Assembly: GCA_937139335.1 (NCBI GenBank)
Contig: CAKZPN010000023.1
Span: 1 to 64,000, forward strand
From: an uncultured Roseicyclus sp.
GTDB lineage: Bacteria > Pseudomonadota > Alphaproteobacteria > Rhodobacterales > Rhodobacteraceae
Direction of reading: 5' to 3'
Length of the DNA stretch: 64,000 bases
Part shown: positions 31,556 through 41,976 of the stretch, one piece after another
Layout of the letters: each line of letters begins with the position of its first letter
Position numbering within the stretch: position 1 is the first letter of the stretch
Position numbers and translations under genes: made by a program
Notes under the pieces: generated by a model
Told to the model about the DNA's origin: nothing
Databases searched by the model: none
What the model saw: the letters and a program-made list of their open reading frames with translations, nothing else

Positions 31556-32178
31556 CCACGCCGCAACTGGTGATCTTCGACATCGGTAACGTGCTGATCG
31601 GCTGGAACCCCGAGGCGCATTACGACGCCCGCATCGGCGAGGAACGCCGCCGCGCGCTTTTCGCCGAGGTCGACCTGCATTCAATGAACGAGCAGGTGGA
31701 CCTGGGCGCGCCGTTTCAGGACACGATCTATGCGCTGGCCGAGCAGCACCCGGCCTGGCGGGCCGAGATCCGCGACTGGCACGACACCTGGATCGAGATG
31801 ATGACGCCGGTGATCGACCATTCCGTGACGCTGCTGCGGCGGCTCAGGGCCAAGGGCGTGCCGGTCTACGCGCTGTCGAATTTCGGGGTGGACAGCTACG
31901 TGATCGCGCAAGGGCGGTTCGATTTCCTGCTCGAGTTCGACAAGGAATTCGTGTCGGGCCACCTGAGGGTGATGAAGCCCGACCCGCGCATCTACGAGAT
32001 GGTCGAGGCCGCCACCGACATCCCGCGCGACCGGTTTCTCTTCGCCGATGACCGCCCCGCCAACGTCGAGGCGGCAGCCGGGCGCGGCTGGCGGACGCAT
32101 CTGTTTGAAGGCCCGGAAGGCTGGGCCGCGCGGCTGGTCGCGGAAGGGCTGCTGACCGAGGCGGAGGCCGCAGCATGA
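31552..32178 (+). CDS. HAD-family hydrolase
   Basis: VIFDIGNVLIGWNP; PVYALSNFG; FLFADDRPANVEAA. Confidence 0.92.
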   Translation: MTTPQLVIFDIGNVLIGWNPEAHYDARIGEERRRALFAEVDLHSMNEQVDLGAPFQDTIYALAEQHPAWRAEIRDWHDTWIEMMTPVIDHSVTLLRRLRAKGVPVYALSNFGVDSYVIAQGRFDFLLEFDKEFVSGHLRVMKPDPRIYEMVEAATDIPRDRFLFADDRPANVEAAAGRGWRTHLFEGPEGWAARLVAEGLLTEAEAAA

Positions 32179-33089
32179 GCGTGCGCTTCATCGGGCCGGA
32201 GGCGGAGGTGCATCTGGACTGGCTGGCGCTTTGTGACGCGATCGAGGCGGGGCATGCCCTGCCGCGCGCCGACATTGGCGATACCTTCCTCTACCGCGGC
32301 AAGGACACGCTCTTGAGCCGGGCGGCCTGGATCGATGGGCTGGGGCAACTGGTGAAGACCGCGACGATCTTTCCGGGCAATGCCGCGGCGGACAAGCCGA
32401 CGATCAACGGCTCGGCCGCGCTCTATGACGACGCGGACGGCATCCTTGCCGCGATCGTGGATTTCCACCTTCTGACGAAGTGGAAGACGGCGGGCGACAG
32501 CCTCTGCGCCGCGCGGCGGCTGGCGCGGCCGGATGCCGAGATGATCCTGATCGTGGGCGCGGGCACCGTGGCGCAGTCGCTGCGGGTGGCCTATGGCGCG
32601 GCGTTCCCGAACGCGCGGTTCCATGTCTGGAACCGGACGGCGGCGGGGGCGGAGCGGCTGGCCGCTTCGTATGACAACACCGAGGTGGCAAGCGATCTGG
32701 AGGATGCTGTGCACGGCGCCGACATCGTCACCTGCGCCACCATGGCGACCGAGCCGGTGCTGCGGGGCGAGTGGTTGCAACCCGGTTGCCATGTTGACCT
32801 GATCGGCGCCTACCGCCCGGACATGCGCGAGACCGATGACCGCGCCTTGCAGCGGTCGCGGATCTTCGTCGACAGCCGCGACACGACGCTGGGCCATATC
32901 GGGGAGCTGAAGATCCCGCTTGCCTCGGGTGCGATCGCCGCGACGGACGTGGTGGCGGATTACTACGATCTTGCGTCCGGCGCTTTCGCACGCCGGTCGG
33001 AGGGTGAGATCACGCTGTTCAAGAACGGCGGCGGCGCGCACCTGGACCTGATGGTGGCACGCTACATCCTCGACGCGGTCTCCCCCTGA
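32175..33089 (+). CDS. Ornithine cyclodeaminase/mu-crystallin family protein
   Basis: LILIVGAGTVAQSLRVAYGAAFPNARFHVWNRT-like NAD fold; VDLIGAYRPDMRETDD. Confidence 0.9.
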   Translation: MSVRFIGPEAEVHLDWLALCDAIEAGHALPRADIGDTFLYRGKDTLLSRAAWIDGLGQLVKTATIFPGNAAADKPTINGSAALYDDADGILAAIVDFHLLTKWKTAGDSLCAARRLARPDAEMILIVGAGTVAQSLRVAYGAAFPNARFHVWNRTAAGAERLAASYDNTEVASDLEDAVHGADIVTCATMATEPVLRGEWLQPGCHVDLIGAYRPDMRETDDRALQRSRIFVDSRDTTLGHIGELKIPLASGAIAATDVVADYYDLASGAFARRSEGEITLFKNGGGAHLDLMVARYILDAVSP

Positions 33090-33120
33090 CGCCGGCGACC
33101 CGCCTGAACCAAGGACCGGA

Positions 33121-34371
33121 TCAGGCCAGCGCGGCGGCATGGGTGCGATCCCTGAGCGGGGTCTCCCGGATCGGCAGGTGGACGATGGCCGAAAGCGCGC
33201 CGACCGCCACGCCGACCCACCACACGGCCGTGTAGTCGCCGTAGATATCGTAGAGCGCGCCGCCCAGCCAGACGCCGAGGAAGCTGCCCAGCTGGTGCGA
33301 AAAGAACACCAAACCGTAGAGCGTTCCCATGTAGCGGAGCCCGTAGATGTAGCCGACGAGGCCCGAGGTCAGCGGCACGGTGGCGAGCCAGAGCGCGCCC
33401 ATCACGATGGAGAAGGCGATGACGGTTTCCGGCGTGATCGGCAGGATGATGAACAGGCCCGCAGCGATGGTGCGCCCGGTATAGATCCCGGCCAGCAGGT
33501 AGCGCTTGGAATAGCGGTGGCCGAGCCAGCCCGCGGTGATCGTGCCGACGATGTTCGCGAGCCCGATGAGCGAGATCGCCACCGCGCCGAGCGCCGAGGT
33601 GGTGGTGATGCCGACCCCGTGCAGCAGGGAGCCGGGGGAAATGGGGCCGCACAGCTCGGTCACGAAGGCCGGGAAATGCGCAGTGATGAAGCCGAGCTGG
33701 TAGCCGCAGGAGAAGAAGCCGATGAAGATGAGCGCGAAGGACGGGTCGCGGACAGCCTTGCCGATGATCTGGCCCATGCTTTCCTCGAGCACGGCCTTTG
33801 GTGCGCGGGCGGGCGCCCGCAGCAGCGGCAGCGCGAAGAGGCTGGCGAGGATGATCGCGGCGAAGATCACGAAGACCGTCTGCCAGGGGAACATCGACAA
33901 CAGCCCCTCGGCCAGCGGCGCGCCGAAGACCTGCCCGGCGGAGCCGGCGGCGGTGGCGATGCCAAGTGCGACGGAGCGGTTCGCGTCCGAGGCCGCGCGC
34001 CCGACGATGGCGAGGATGACGCCGAAGCCGGTGCCGGCGATGCCGAAGCCCACGAGGATTTCCAGCAATTGATGCTGGCCCGGCGTGATCGCGTAGGAGG
34101 ACAGGACCAGACCCGCGGCATACATCAGCGCACCCAGCACGATCGCCCGCCGGTCGCCGAAGCGGTCGGCGATGGCGCCGAAGATCGGCTGGCCGAAGCC
34201 CCAGGCGAGGTTCTGGATCGCGATGGCGAGGCTGAACTCGGCGCGCAGCCAGCCGAATTCCTCGGCAATGGGGATCTGGAAGACACCGAAGCTCGCCCGG
34301 ACAGAAAAGCTGAGCATGATGATGATGCAGGCGCCGATCAGCACCGGCGTGAACAATCTGGTCTGGGGCAT
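33121..34371 (-). CDS. MFS transporter
   Basis: 12-TM pattern; IQNLAWGFGQPIFGAIADRFGDRRAIVLGALMYAAGL. Confidence 0.92.
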   Translation of the reverse strand: MPQTRLFTPVLIGACIIIMLSFSVRASFGVFQIPIAEEFGWLRAEFSLAIAIQNLAWGFGQPIFGAIADRFGDRRAIVLGALMYAAGLVLSSYAITPGQHQLLEILVGFGIAGTGFGVILAIVGRAASDANRSVALGIATAAGSAGQVFGAPLAEGLLSMFPWQTVFVIFAAIILASLFALPLLRAPARAPKAVLEESMGQIIGKAVRDPSFALIFIGFFSCGYQLGFITAHFPAFVTELCGPISPGSLLHGVGITTTSALGAVAISLIGLANIVGTITAGWLGHRYSKRYLLAGIYTGRTIAAGLFIILPITPETVIAFSIVMGALWLATVPLTSGLVGYIYGLRYMGTLYGLVFFSHQLGSFLGVWLGGALYDIYGDYTAVWWVGVAVGALSAIVHLPIRETPLRDRTHAAALA

Positions 34372-34476
34372 CAGTCTGGCGTCTCCTGTCGCGCGGCAAC
34401 AGATGCACGCGGCGAGGGTTGCGTCAATTCAGGGCTGGTGATGTGGAGCAGAAGACCTGCTTAACCTCGCGCGCGA

Positions 34477-35598
34477 ATGCCTGTAGTCGAAGGCGCCATG
34501 GGACAGCATCTGCAAGCGATCTACGACACCCGCGTGGCCGAAGGCCTGCTTCGCCCAGACCCGGCGCAGCGCGCAGCACTTCTGCGGCTGGAGGCACTGC
34601 GCGAGCGGCTGGAGAACCGGCCTAAGCCGAAGTCGGGCCTGCTTTCGCGGTTCCTGAAGCCCGAGGCGCCCGAGGGAACGCAGGGCATGTATCTCTGGGG
34701 CGGGGTCGGGCGTGGCAAGTCGATGCTGATGGACCTGTTCTACCAGCACGCTCCCACGACCCAGAAACGCCGGGTGCATTTCCACGCCTTCATGCAGGAG
34801 GTGCAGGCGGCGCTGCACGAGGCACGCAAGACCGGGGTGGATGACGCGATCAAGCCGGTGGCCGAGGGCATCGCGACCGATCTGCGCCTGCTGTGCTTCG
34901 ACGAAATGCAGATCACCGACATCGCCGACGCGATGATCGTGGGGCGGCTGTTCGAAAAGCTGTTCGCGGCGGGGGTGATCGTGGTCACGACGTCGAACCG
35001 TCCGCCCTCGGATCTCTACAAGGACGGGCTGAACCGGCAGCTTTTCGTGCCCTTCATCAAGCTGCTGGAAGAGCGGCTGGAGGTCGATCAGCTCGATGCG
35101 ATGACGGATTACCGTCAGGACCGTCTGGCCGGTTCGCCGGTCTACTTCACGCCCTTGGGCGCGCAGGCGACGCAAGCCATCGACGGCATCTGGCAGGATC
35201 TGACCGGCGGCCGGGAGGAGGAGCTTTGCCTCGAGGTGAAGGGCCGCGAGGTGCACCTGCCGCGCTACTGGGCCGGCATGGCGCGCACGTCGTTCTGGGA
35301 CCTGTGCGGGAAACCGCTGGGGCCGGCGGATTACCTCGCGCTGGTGGGCGCGGTGAAACTGCTGGTGCTGGAGGGCATCCCGCGCCTCGACGCGACGAAG
35401 TTCAACGAGGCGAAACGCTTCGTCACGCTGGTCGACGCGCTTTACGAGGGTCACGTCCGGTTGATCTGTTCCGCCGAGGATGAGCCGGACCGGCTGTATC
35501 TCGAAGGATCGGGCAGTTTCGAATTCGAGCGGACCGCGAGCCGATTGCGCGAGATGCAGGGCGCAGATTGGGGCACCGGGCGCGACGCGCTGGGCTGA
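34477..35598 (+). CDS. zapE: AFG1-family ATPase, cell division protein ZapE
   Basis: GMYLWGGVGRGKSMLMDLFYQHAP; LLCFDEMQITDIADAMIVGRLFEKLF. Confidence 0.94.
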   Translation: MPVVEGAMGQHLQAIYDTRVAEGLLRPDPAQRAALLRLEALRERLENRPKPKSGLLSRFLKPEAPEGTQGMYLWGGVGRGKSMLMDLFYQHAPTTQKRRVHFHAFMQEVQAALHEARKTGVDDAIKPVAEGIATDLRLLCFDEMQITDIADAMIVGRLFEKLFAAGVIVVTTSNRPPSDLYKDGLNRQLFVPFIKLLEERLEVDQLDAMTDYRQDRLAGSPVYFTPLGAQATQAIDGIWQDLTGGREEELCLEVKGREVHLPRYWAGMARTSFWDLCGKPLGPADYLALVGAVKLLVLEGIPRLDATKFNEAKRFVTLVDALYEGHVRLICSAEDEPDRLYLEGSGSFEFERTASRLREMQGADWGTGRDALG

Positions 35599-35659
35599 GC
35601 TGGGACGAGGGCCGGTCGGCGTGGTAGACTTGGGCCGGACGCAAGCGACAGAGGCTCCG

Positions 35660-36280
35660 ATGATCACCGAGATCGACGACTATTTCGCCAGGGGCTGCGG
35701 CCGCTGCGCGCGGTTCGACACGCCCGAGTGCGCGACGCGGCTCTGGGCCGAGGGGCTCACGGAGCTGCGCAAGCTGTGCCTTGACGCGGGCCTGAGCGAG
35801 ACGGTGAAATGGGGTCATCCCTGCTACATGGCGGGTGATCGCAACATTGCCATCATCGGGGCGCTCAGGGGTGATTTCCGGCTCAGTTTCTTCAACCCCG
35901 CGCTGATGAAGGACCCCGAGGACGTTCTGGAACGGGGCGGTCCGAATACACGGCATGCCGGCATGCTGCGGTTCACCGATGCCGGACAGGTGGCAGAGAT
36001 GGCGCCCATAATCCGGGCCTATCTGGACGAGGCGCGTGGGTATGCGGAGGCGGGCATCAAACCGAAGAAGGAGGCAGAGGATCTGGAGCTACCCGATGAG
36101 CTGGTCGAGATGCTCGACGCCGATCCCGAACTGGCGGAGGCGTTTCACGGCCTGACGCCGGGGCGGCAGAAAAGCTACGTGGTTTTGCTGTCGTCCGCGA
36201 AGAAACCCGAAACGCGGGTGGCAAGAATCACGAAGCTGCGGGGGCATATCCTGTCAGGCAAGGGCGCGATGGAGCGCTGA
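35660..36280 (+). CDS. YdeI/DUF1801-like family protein
   Basis: ETVKWGHPCYMAGDRNIAIIGALRGDFRLSFFNPALMKDPE; C-terminal RQKSYVVLLSSAKKPETRVARITK. Confidence 0.85.
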   Translation: MITEIDDYFARGCGRCARFDTPECATRLWAEGLTELRKLCLDAGLSETVKWGHPCYMAGDRNIAIIGALRGDFRLSFFNPALMKDPEDVLERGGPNTRHAGMLRFTDAGQVAEMAPIIRAYLDEARGYAEAGIKPKKEAEDLELPDELVEMLDADPELAEAFHGLTPGRQKSYVVLLSSAKKPETRVARITKLRGHILSGKGAMER

Positions 36281-36285
36281 GCCCG

Positions 36286-36342
36286 AAAAAAAGTCCACCG
36301 CCGCGGCGACCCGGATGGGGACCGGGATAGCCGGGCGGTGGG
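36286..36342 (-). terminator. Rho-independent terminator of the DUF4394 gene
   Basis: Minus strand: cccaccgccc...(nested cccggt/accggg-type hairpin)...gcggtgg followed by actttttttc. Confidence 0.75.
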
Positions 36343-36386
36343 ATTGGCAGGCGGCATGGGGACGAAGTGTGCCGCCAGCCAAGCCG

Positions 36387-37250
36387 TCACATGGCGGGCA
36401 TCGACACGGCGAAGCCGCTGAAGCCGCCCATGCCGAGGTCAGCCATCATCGTGGCTTCGCCGGTGGCCAGGTCGATCATGTAGAGGCCGGCAGTCTCGCT
36501 GCCTTCCATCTGCAGGATGGCGTAGGCCATGTCGCTGCCTTCTTCCGGGGAGACGATGTCGAAACCGCCCATACCGGACAGATCGGCTTCCATGCCGTCG
36601 ACCATCACCGGGGCAACGGTGCCGAGCGTGCCGTCGTTGTTGGCCAGCGTCACCAAAGCGTCGGTTTCCGCGTCGAGCGCGAATTGCGCCGTGCCCGAAG
36701 CGACCATGCCGTTGATGGCGTTGGTGTAGGCGTTGGCAAAGATCATCGGCGTGGTGCCGGCATTGTCGTCGCCGTCGGCATAGGCAAGATCGGTGAAGCG
36801 ACGCAGCGAATTGGCGCGCTCGTCATTGTCGCCGAAGCCCTCGGGGAAGTAGACGAGATTGTCGCCGGCCGAGGACACGACGCGCACGGCGTCGATGGCA
36901 TTGTTGAAGTCGAAGCCGACCATGGCACCGTCGCCGACCATGGCGCCATCCATGACGGTCGCGCCGAGATCGGTCAGCTCACCCGACATCGGGTCGATGG
37001 TGTAGACCATGCCGTTGGTGTAGCCGAGCAGGTCGCCGGTCACGGGGCGGTAGGCGATGGCGTCGAGCGACGTCGACAGATCCTGCGTCATGACATCGCC
37101 GGGGCTGGCGAGATCGGCCATGACGACGAGCGTGGAGCCGTCATTGGCAAGCGCGTAGCCCATCATGGCGGGCTGGTCGTCGGATTGTGCGAACGCAGGG
37201 CCGGTGGCGAGCGCCAGGACGCTGGCGGCAGTCAAGCAGCGGAGGGTCAT
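36387..37250 (-). CDS. Secreted DUF4394-like domain protein
   Basis: Signal peptide; YALANDGSTLVVMADLASPGDV...LDAIAYRPVTGDLLGYTNGMVYTIDPMSGELTDLG. Confidence 0.8.
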   Translation of the reverse strand: MTLRCLTAASVLALATGPAFAQSDDQPAMMGYALANDGSTLVVMADLASPGDVMTQDLSTSLDAIAYRPVTGDLLGYTNGMVYTIDPMSGELTDLGATVMDGAMVGDGAMVGFDFNNAIDAVRVVSSAGDNLVYFPEGFGDNDERANSLRRFTDLAYADGDDNAGTTPMIFANAYTNAINGMVASGTAQFALDAETDALVTLANNDGTLGTVAPVMVDGMEADLSGMGGFDIVSPEEGSDMAYAILQMEGSETAGLYMIDLATGEATMMADLGMGGFSGFAVSMPAM

Positions 37251-37469
37251 GATGATCCTATCCTCTTGTCGGTTCATGTCGAGACGGGCACTTTTCTCGT
37301 CCCATCGCCCTGAATCACGACAGGTCCGGTGAAAAGGTTTCGCCCCTGGTGCAAAAACTGTGCGTCGGCGGATTTTGGCGGCCGCAAGCCGGGTTCCGAA
37401 GCGCCCTGGCGTTGACCGCCGGGCGGCCGCCCCTAAACTCGGTGGCAGTTTTCAGCCGGAGTCCGCGCA

Positions 37470-38069
37470 ATGCCCAAGCTTTCCACCCCGACCCGATCCC
37501 TGGTGCTGGCCCTGCCCCTCGCGGTGATCGCGATGCAGGCAAGCGCCCACACCGGGGCTGGGATCAACTCCGGTTTTACCAGTGGCTTCTGGCACCCGAT
37601 CCTGGGCTGGGATCACTTGGTTGCGATGGTGGCCGTCGGGCTCTGGGCCGCATCGCTCGGCGGGGCCGCCACATGGGCGCTGCCGGTGGTCTTTCCGCTG
37701 GTGATGGCCCTTGGCGCGGCGCTGGGCGTGATGGCTGTGCCGATGCCGGCGGTCGAGACCGGCATCGCGCTGTCGGGGGTGGTGCTGGGCCTGTTGATCG
37801 CCTTCGCCGTCCGCGCGCCGGTCTGGGCGGCCGCCGCGATCGTCGCAGGCTTCGCGCTGTTCCACGGCCACGCGCATGGCACCGAGCTGCCCGAAGCCTT
37901 CGGCCCCTACGGCTACGCTGCGGGATTCGTGATCGGCACCGCGCTGTTGCACATGGCGGGGATCGCGCTGGGCCTGCTGGCCCTGTCAGGCTCCGGCAAG
38001 GCGGCCGTCCGTGGCGCGGGCGGCGGCATCGCGATGGTCGGTGCGGCGTTCCTGTTCGGCATCGCCTGA
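37470..38069 (+). CDS. HupE/UreJ-family membrane protein
   Basis: HTGAGINSGFTSGFWHPILGWDHLVAMVAVGLWA; FALFHGHAHGTELPE. Confidence 0.9.
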   Translation: MPKLSTPTRSLVLALPLAVIAMQASAHTGAGINSGFTSGFWHPILGWDHLVAMVAVGLWAASLGGAATWALPVVFPLVMALGAALGVMAVPMPAVETGIALSGVVLGLLIAFAVRAPVWAAAAIVAGFALFHGHAHGTELPEAFGPYGYAAGFVIGTALLHMAGIALGLLALSGSGKAAVRGAGGGIAMVGAAFLFGIA

Positions 38070-38077
38070 GCGCGGGC

Positions 38078-38605
38078 TCAGCTCATCGGCACCGAGGGGT
38101 CGCAGTTCAGCCGCGCGTCCATCGGGTAGGCCTGCAACGGCGTGTAGGGGTCGATGGACGACGCCTCGATCCAGACATTGTCGATGCAGACATCCTGCGC
38201 CCAGTTGCCGCCGTTGAAGCCGAAACCGCCCTCGGCGCCGCAATCGTTCACCTCGCCGTTGGCGTTCCATTCCTGGTATGTCTGGTCGAGGCGCGAGCCG
38301 CCGGTGGGAAATTGCAGGCTGCGGGTGTCGAAGTGCAGCAGCCACGAGGTCTCGGGCTTGCGCATGTCGAGCGACCAGAAGCCGACGGGCAGGCCATCAA
38401 GGAAGCCCTGGATGCGGAAATCGGTCACCTGCGTCTCGTTGATGATCCCGGTGTCGAGCAGCGCGTCGGGAAAGGCTATCTGGCCTTCCATCGTATAGCC
38501 GTTGGCGCCAATCCAGCAGAACTGGAACCGCGCGGCGGCGGCGGGCTGCGCGGCAAGGGCTGTGGCGGTGGCAAGGGCAAGAAGGCGTGTGATCATGAGG
38601 CGCAC
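38078..38605 (-). CDS. Secreted hypothetical protein
   Basis: Signal peptide MRLMITRLLALATATALAAQPAAA; 175 aa. Confidence 0.75.
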   Translation of the reverse strand: MRLMITRLLALATATALAAQPAAAARFQFCWIGANGYTMEGQIAFPDALLDTGIINETQVTDFRIQGFLDGLPVGFWSLDMRKPETSWLLHFDTRSLQFPTGGSRLDQTYQEWNANGEVNDCGAEGGFGFNGGNWAQDVCIDNVWIEASSIDPYTPLQAYPMDARLNCDPSVPMS

Positions 38606-38659
38606 TTTGGCGGTGAGGCCGCGCCCGTCAAGGGTGGAGTCCCCGCCCTCGCCGGGACG

Positions 38660-39934
38660 TTACCCGTTTTCCTTCAGGATCTCGCCCGCAAGGTAAAGCG
38701 AGCCGCAGATCAGAATGCGCGCGGCGGGCTCGCGCGCGGTGATCACTTCCAGCGCGGCCATGACGCTCTCGGCCTCGCGGGCGTCCAGACCGGCCGTGCG
38801 CGCGGCGCGGGCGGTTTCGGCGGCGGGCAAAGTGGCGGCCTGACCGGGGATGGAGACGGCGTGCAGGCTGTCGGCCACAGCGGCCAGCGGCGCCATGTAG
38901 CCGGTCACGTCCTTGGTGTTCAGCATCCCGCAGATCAGGTGCGTGGGGCGTTCCGGCATGTCGGCCAGCAGGGCGGCAATGGCGCGCGCGGCGTGCGGGT
39001 TGTGGCCGCCGTCGAGCCAGATCTCGGCCTCGGGCGTGGCCTTTGCCAGCGGCCCGGTGCGCAGGCGCTGCATCCGCGCGGGCCAGACGACGTTGGTCAT
39101 CGCGGCCTCGCAGGCGGCCTCGCCATGACCCAGCGCGCGCAGCGCGGCCAGCGCCATGCCCGCGTTCTCGATCTGGTGCGCGCCGGCCAAGGCGGGCCGG
39201 GGCAGGTCGAGTAACCCGGTCTCGTCCTGGAACACCAGCCGCCCGCGTTCTTCCCAGACTTGCCAGTGCTGCCCATGCGCCAGCACCGGGGCAGACAGCC
39301 GCGCGGCCCGCGCCTCGATCACCTCGAGCGCCGCGTCCTGCTGGCGACCGACCACGACCGGCACGCCACGCTTCAGGATGCCGGCCTTCTCGCCTGCGAT
39401 CTCTTCCAGTGTCTCGCCAAGATATTGCTGGTGGTCGAGGTCGACGGGCGTGATGACCGTCAGCGCGGGACGGTCGATGACGTTGGTGGCGTCGAGCCGC
39501 CCGCCCAGCCCGACCTCGAGCAGCGTGTAATCGGCCTGCGTCCCGGCGAAGGCCACGAAGGCCGCGGCGGTGGTGATCTCGAAATAGGTGATCGGGTCGG
39601 CGCCATTGGCGGCCAGGCAGGCATCGAGCGTGCGCGACAGCGCCGCTTCGTCGATCAGCTGGCCCGCCACGCGGATACGCTCGTGAAACCGGGCGAGATG
39701 CGGCGAGGTATAGGCGTGGCAGGTCAGCCCCGCGCCCTCCAGCCCGGCGCGGATCATCGCCAGCGTCGAGCCCTTGCCGTTCGTCCCCGCAATGTGGATC
39801 ACCGGCGGAATGCGCCGCTCGGGGTGGCCGAGCGCGGCCAGGATCCGCTCCATCCGGTCGAGCGTCAGGTCGATGATCTTGGGGTGGAGCGACATCATCC
39901 GGTCAAGGAGGATGTCCGAGGCGGGCTGGCTCAC
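38660..39934 (-). CDS. folC: Dihydrofolate synthase / folylpolyglutamate synthase
   Basis: PPVIHIAGTNGKGSTLAMIRAGLEGAG; LLEVGLGGRLDATNVI. Confidence 0.96.
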   Translation of the reverse strand: MSQPASDILLDRMMSLHPKIIDLTLDRMERILAALGHPERRIPPVIHIAGTNGKGSTLAMIRAGLEGAGLTCHAYTSPHLARFHERIRVAGQLIDEAALSRTLDACLAANGADPITYFEITTAAAFVAFAGTQADYTLLEVGLGGRLDATNVIDRPALTVITPVDLDHQQYLGETLEEIAGEKAGILKRGVPVVVGRQQDAALEVIEARAARLSAPVLAHGQHWQVWEERGRLVFQDETGLLDLPRPALAGAHQIENAGMALAALRALGHGEAACEAAMTNVVWPARMQRLRTGPLAKATPEAEIWLDGGHNPHAARAIAALLADMPERPTHLICGMLNTKDVTGYMAPLAAVADSLHAVSIPGQAATLPAAETARAARTAGLDAREAESVMAALEVITAREPAARILICGSLYLAGEILKENG

Positions 39935-40863
39935 GGAGTCTCTGTCGCCTTCGGCGCGGCGGGCGGCGCTTCCGCGGCCGGCTCGGGCGCGGGCAGGTCG
40001 CCCACCACGGCGGGCGGCAGGCCCAGCAGCATCCGGGTGATGCCGATCAACTCGTCGCGCAACAGCGCGCGCGGCGTGACCCGGTCGAGCATGCCGTGAT
40101 CGAGCAGGTATTCGGCGCGCTGGAATCCCTCGGGCAGCTTCTCGCGGATGGTCTGCTCGATGACGCGGGGGCCGGCGAAACAGATCAGCGCGTTCGGCTC
40201 CGCGATATGGATGTCGCCCAGCATCGCGTAGGAGGCCGTGACGCCCCCTGTGGTCGGGTGCGTCAGCACGACGATATAGGGCAGCCCCGCCTCTTTCAGC
40301 ATCTGGATCGCGACGGTCGAGCGCGGCATCTGCATCAGGCTCAGGATGCCTTCCTGCATGCGCGCGCCACCGGCGGCGGAAAACAGGATCAACGGGCGTT
40401 TCAGCGCCACCGCGCGTTCACAGGCGGCGACGATGGCGTTGCCGACATACATGCCCATGGAGCCTGCCATGAACGAGAAATCCTGCGCCGCCGCGACGAC
40501 GGGGGTGCGCCCGATCTCGCCCTCGGCGACCAGCATCGCCTCGGCCTCGCCGGTCATCTTCTGGGCGCTTCGCAACCGTTCGGGGTAGCGTTTCTGGTCG
40601 CGGAATTTCAGCGGATCGTCGATGGGCTTGGGCACCGCGACCTCGCTGAACATGCCGCCGTCGAACAGCGCCTCGAACCGCGCGCGCGGTGTGATCGGCA
40701 TGTGGTGCCCGCAATTGGTGCAGACGTTCAGCGCCTCGGTCAGCTCGCGGTGGAACAGCATGGTGCCGCATTCGTCGCACTTGGACCACAGGTTCTCGGG
40801 CATCTCGCGGCGCGAGAAGATCGAGTTGATCCGGGGACGGACGTAATTGGTGATCCAGTTCAT
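39931..40863 (-). CDS. accD: Acetyl-CoA carboxylase carboxyltransferase subunit beta
   Basis: LWSKCDECGTMLFHRELTEALNVCTNCGHHMPI zinc motif; GGARMQEGILSLMQMPRS. Confidence 0.97.
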   Translation of the reverse strand: MNWITNYVRPRINSIFSRREMPENLWSKCDECGTMLFHRELTEALNVCTNCGHHMPITPRARFEALFDGGMFSEVAVPKPIDDPLKFRDQKRYPERLRSAQKMTGEAEAMLVAEGEIGRTPVVAAAQDFSFMAGSMGMYVGNAIVAACERAVALKRPLILFSAAGGARMQEGILSLMQMPRSTVAIQMLKEAGLPYIVVLTHPTTGGVTASYAMLGDIHIAEPNALICFAGPRVIEQTIREKLPEGFQRAEYLLDHGMLDRVTPRALLRDELIGITRMLLGLPPAVVGDLPAPEPAAEAPPAAPKATETP

Positions 40864-40945
40864 GGGGGGCTCCGGCGCCGTTCCGTGACAGGGCAGCAGA
40901 TAAGGGAGGCGCGCGCTACATGCAATCGGCGGCTGGCCGGGCGTG

Positions 40946-41830
40946 TCAGCCGCGCCGCACCGCGAACCGGATCGCAAGCCAGATCACGGCGGTCACGACC
41001 ATCCCCGACAGCAGCATCGGCCTGAGGTCGGCCGCCGGGATCGCGCCCATCGGCACGGTGTAGAGCGCGAGGCCCGACAGCGGGCCGTCGAGGGCCAGAA
41101 ACAGGATCGCGATCGCGTTGTTGGAGAAATGAAAGCCCCAGGCCGCGCCGATCGTGCCGGTCTTGGCCGTCAGGTCGGCGGCGCAAATCGCGTAGAGAAA
41201 CACCGCCGCGACCACGATCCAGGCGTTCTCGCCCATGATCGAAGGTTGGTAGTGCAACACGGCAAACAGCGCCGAGGGCAGGATCATCCACGCCAGTGGC
41301 GAGGCGAAGCGCGCGGCCAGCTGGCTCTGGATATAGCCGCGAAACAACAGTTCCTCCGCGCCGGTCTGGATCAGGATGCCGACCAGCGCCAAGGGCAGGA
41401 ACGAGACCCAGAGCGCGAGGTCGAGGTTGAGGACGGGGCTGAAGCTGACCGGAATGAGCGCGGTCAGCCCGTTCAGCGCGCCGCAGATCACGGCCGCGAT
41501 GGCGAAATGCCGCAACAGGCGCGGACGCGGGCCGAAAAGCGTGCTCATTGGGCGGCGGTGCAGCAGCCGTGCGGCCAGCAGGGGGCCCAGCGCCATGCCG
41601 ACGAAGGTCGCGAGGACCAGCAGGGTCGCCGTGGGCGTGTCGGCCGTCACCATCCGGCCGAGCCAGGTATTGGCGCCCTCGAGCCCGCTGACCGCGACGA
41701 GAATGCCGAAAATTATAACGATTCCTGCTGCGTAGACCACCATCACGAGGATCAGGCCCAGCACGAGGCGCCAGAGCGCCGGGCGCGTGCGGGCGGGCGC
41801 CACGAAGTCGGCATGGGCGGTGTACTGCAT
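40946..41830 (-). CDS. CPBP-family intramembrane glutamic endopeptidase
   Basis: IQTGAEELLFRGYIQSQLA; SALFAVLHY; AWGFHFSNNAIA. Confidence 0.9.
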   Translation of the reverse strand: MQYTAHADFVAPARTRPALWRLVLGLILVMVVYAAGIVIIFGILVAVSGLEGANTWLGRMVTADTPTATLLVLATFVGMALGPLLAARLLHRRPMSTLFGPRPRLLRHFAIAAVICGALNGLTALIPVSFSPVLNLDLALWVSFLPLALVGILIQTGAEELLFRGYIQSQLAARFASPLAWMILPSALFAVLHYQPSIMGENAWIVVAAVFLYAICAADLTAKTGTIGAAWGFHFSNNAIAILFLALDGPLSGLALYTVPMGAIPAADLRPMLLSGMVVTAVIWLAIRFAVRRG

Positions 41831-41976
41831 CGGTCCTGCCTTCGGCGCCTTTTCGTTGGCGGCACTCTAGACTGCGCGGAAGGTCGCGGCAATCGCGCTT
41901 GTCTGCCTCGCGCCCCGCGTCTATGCCGGGCAAAAGAGCCGTTTTCCACAGCGACGCCAGAGGGAGGGCCCACGCC

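Noticed and set aside
37251-37469. Cobalamin riboswitch upstream of the HupE-like gene
   Set aside because: No B12-box-like sequence or multi-stem arrangement seen
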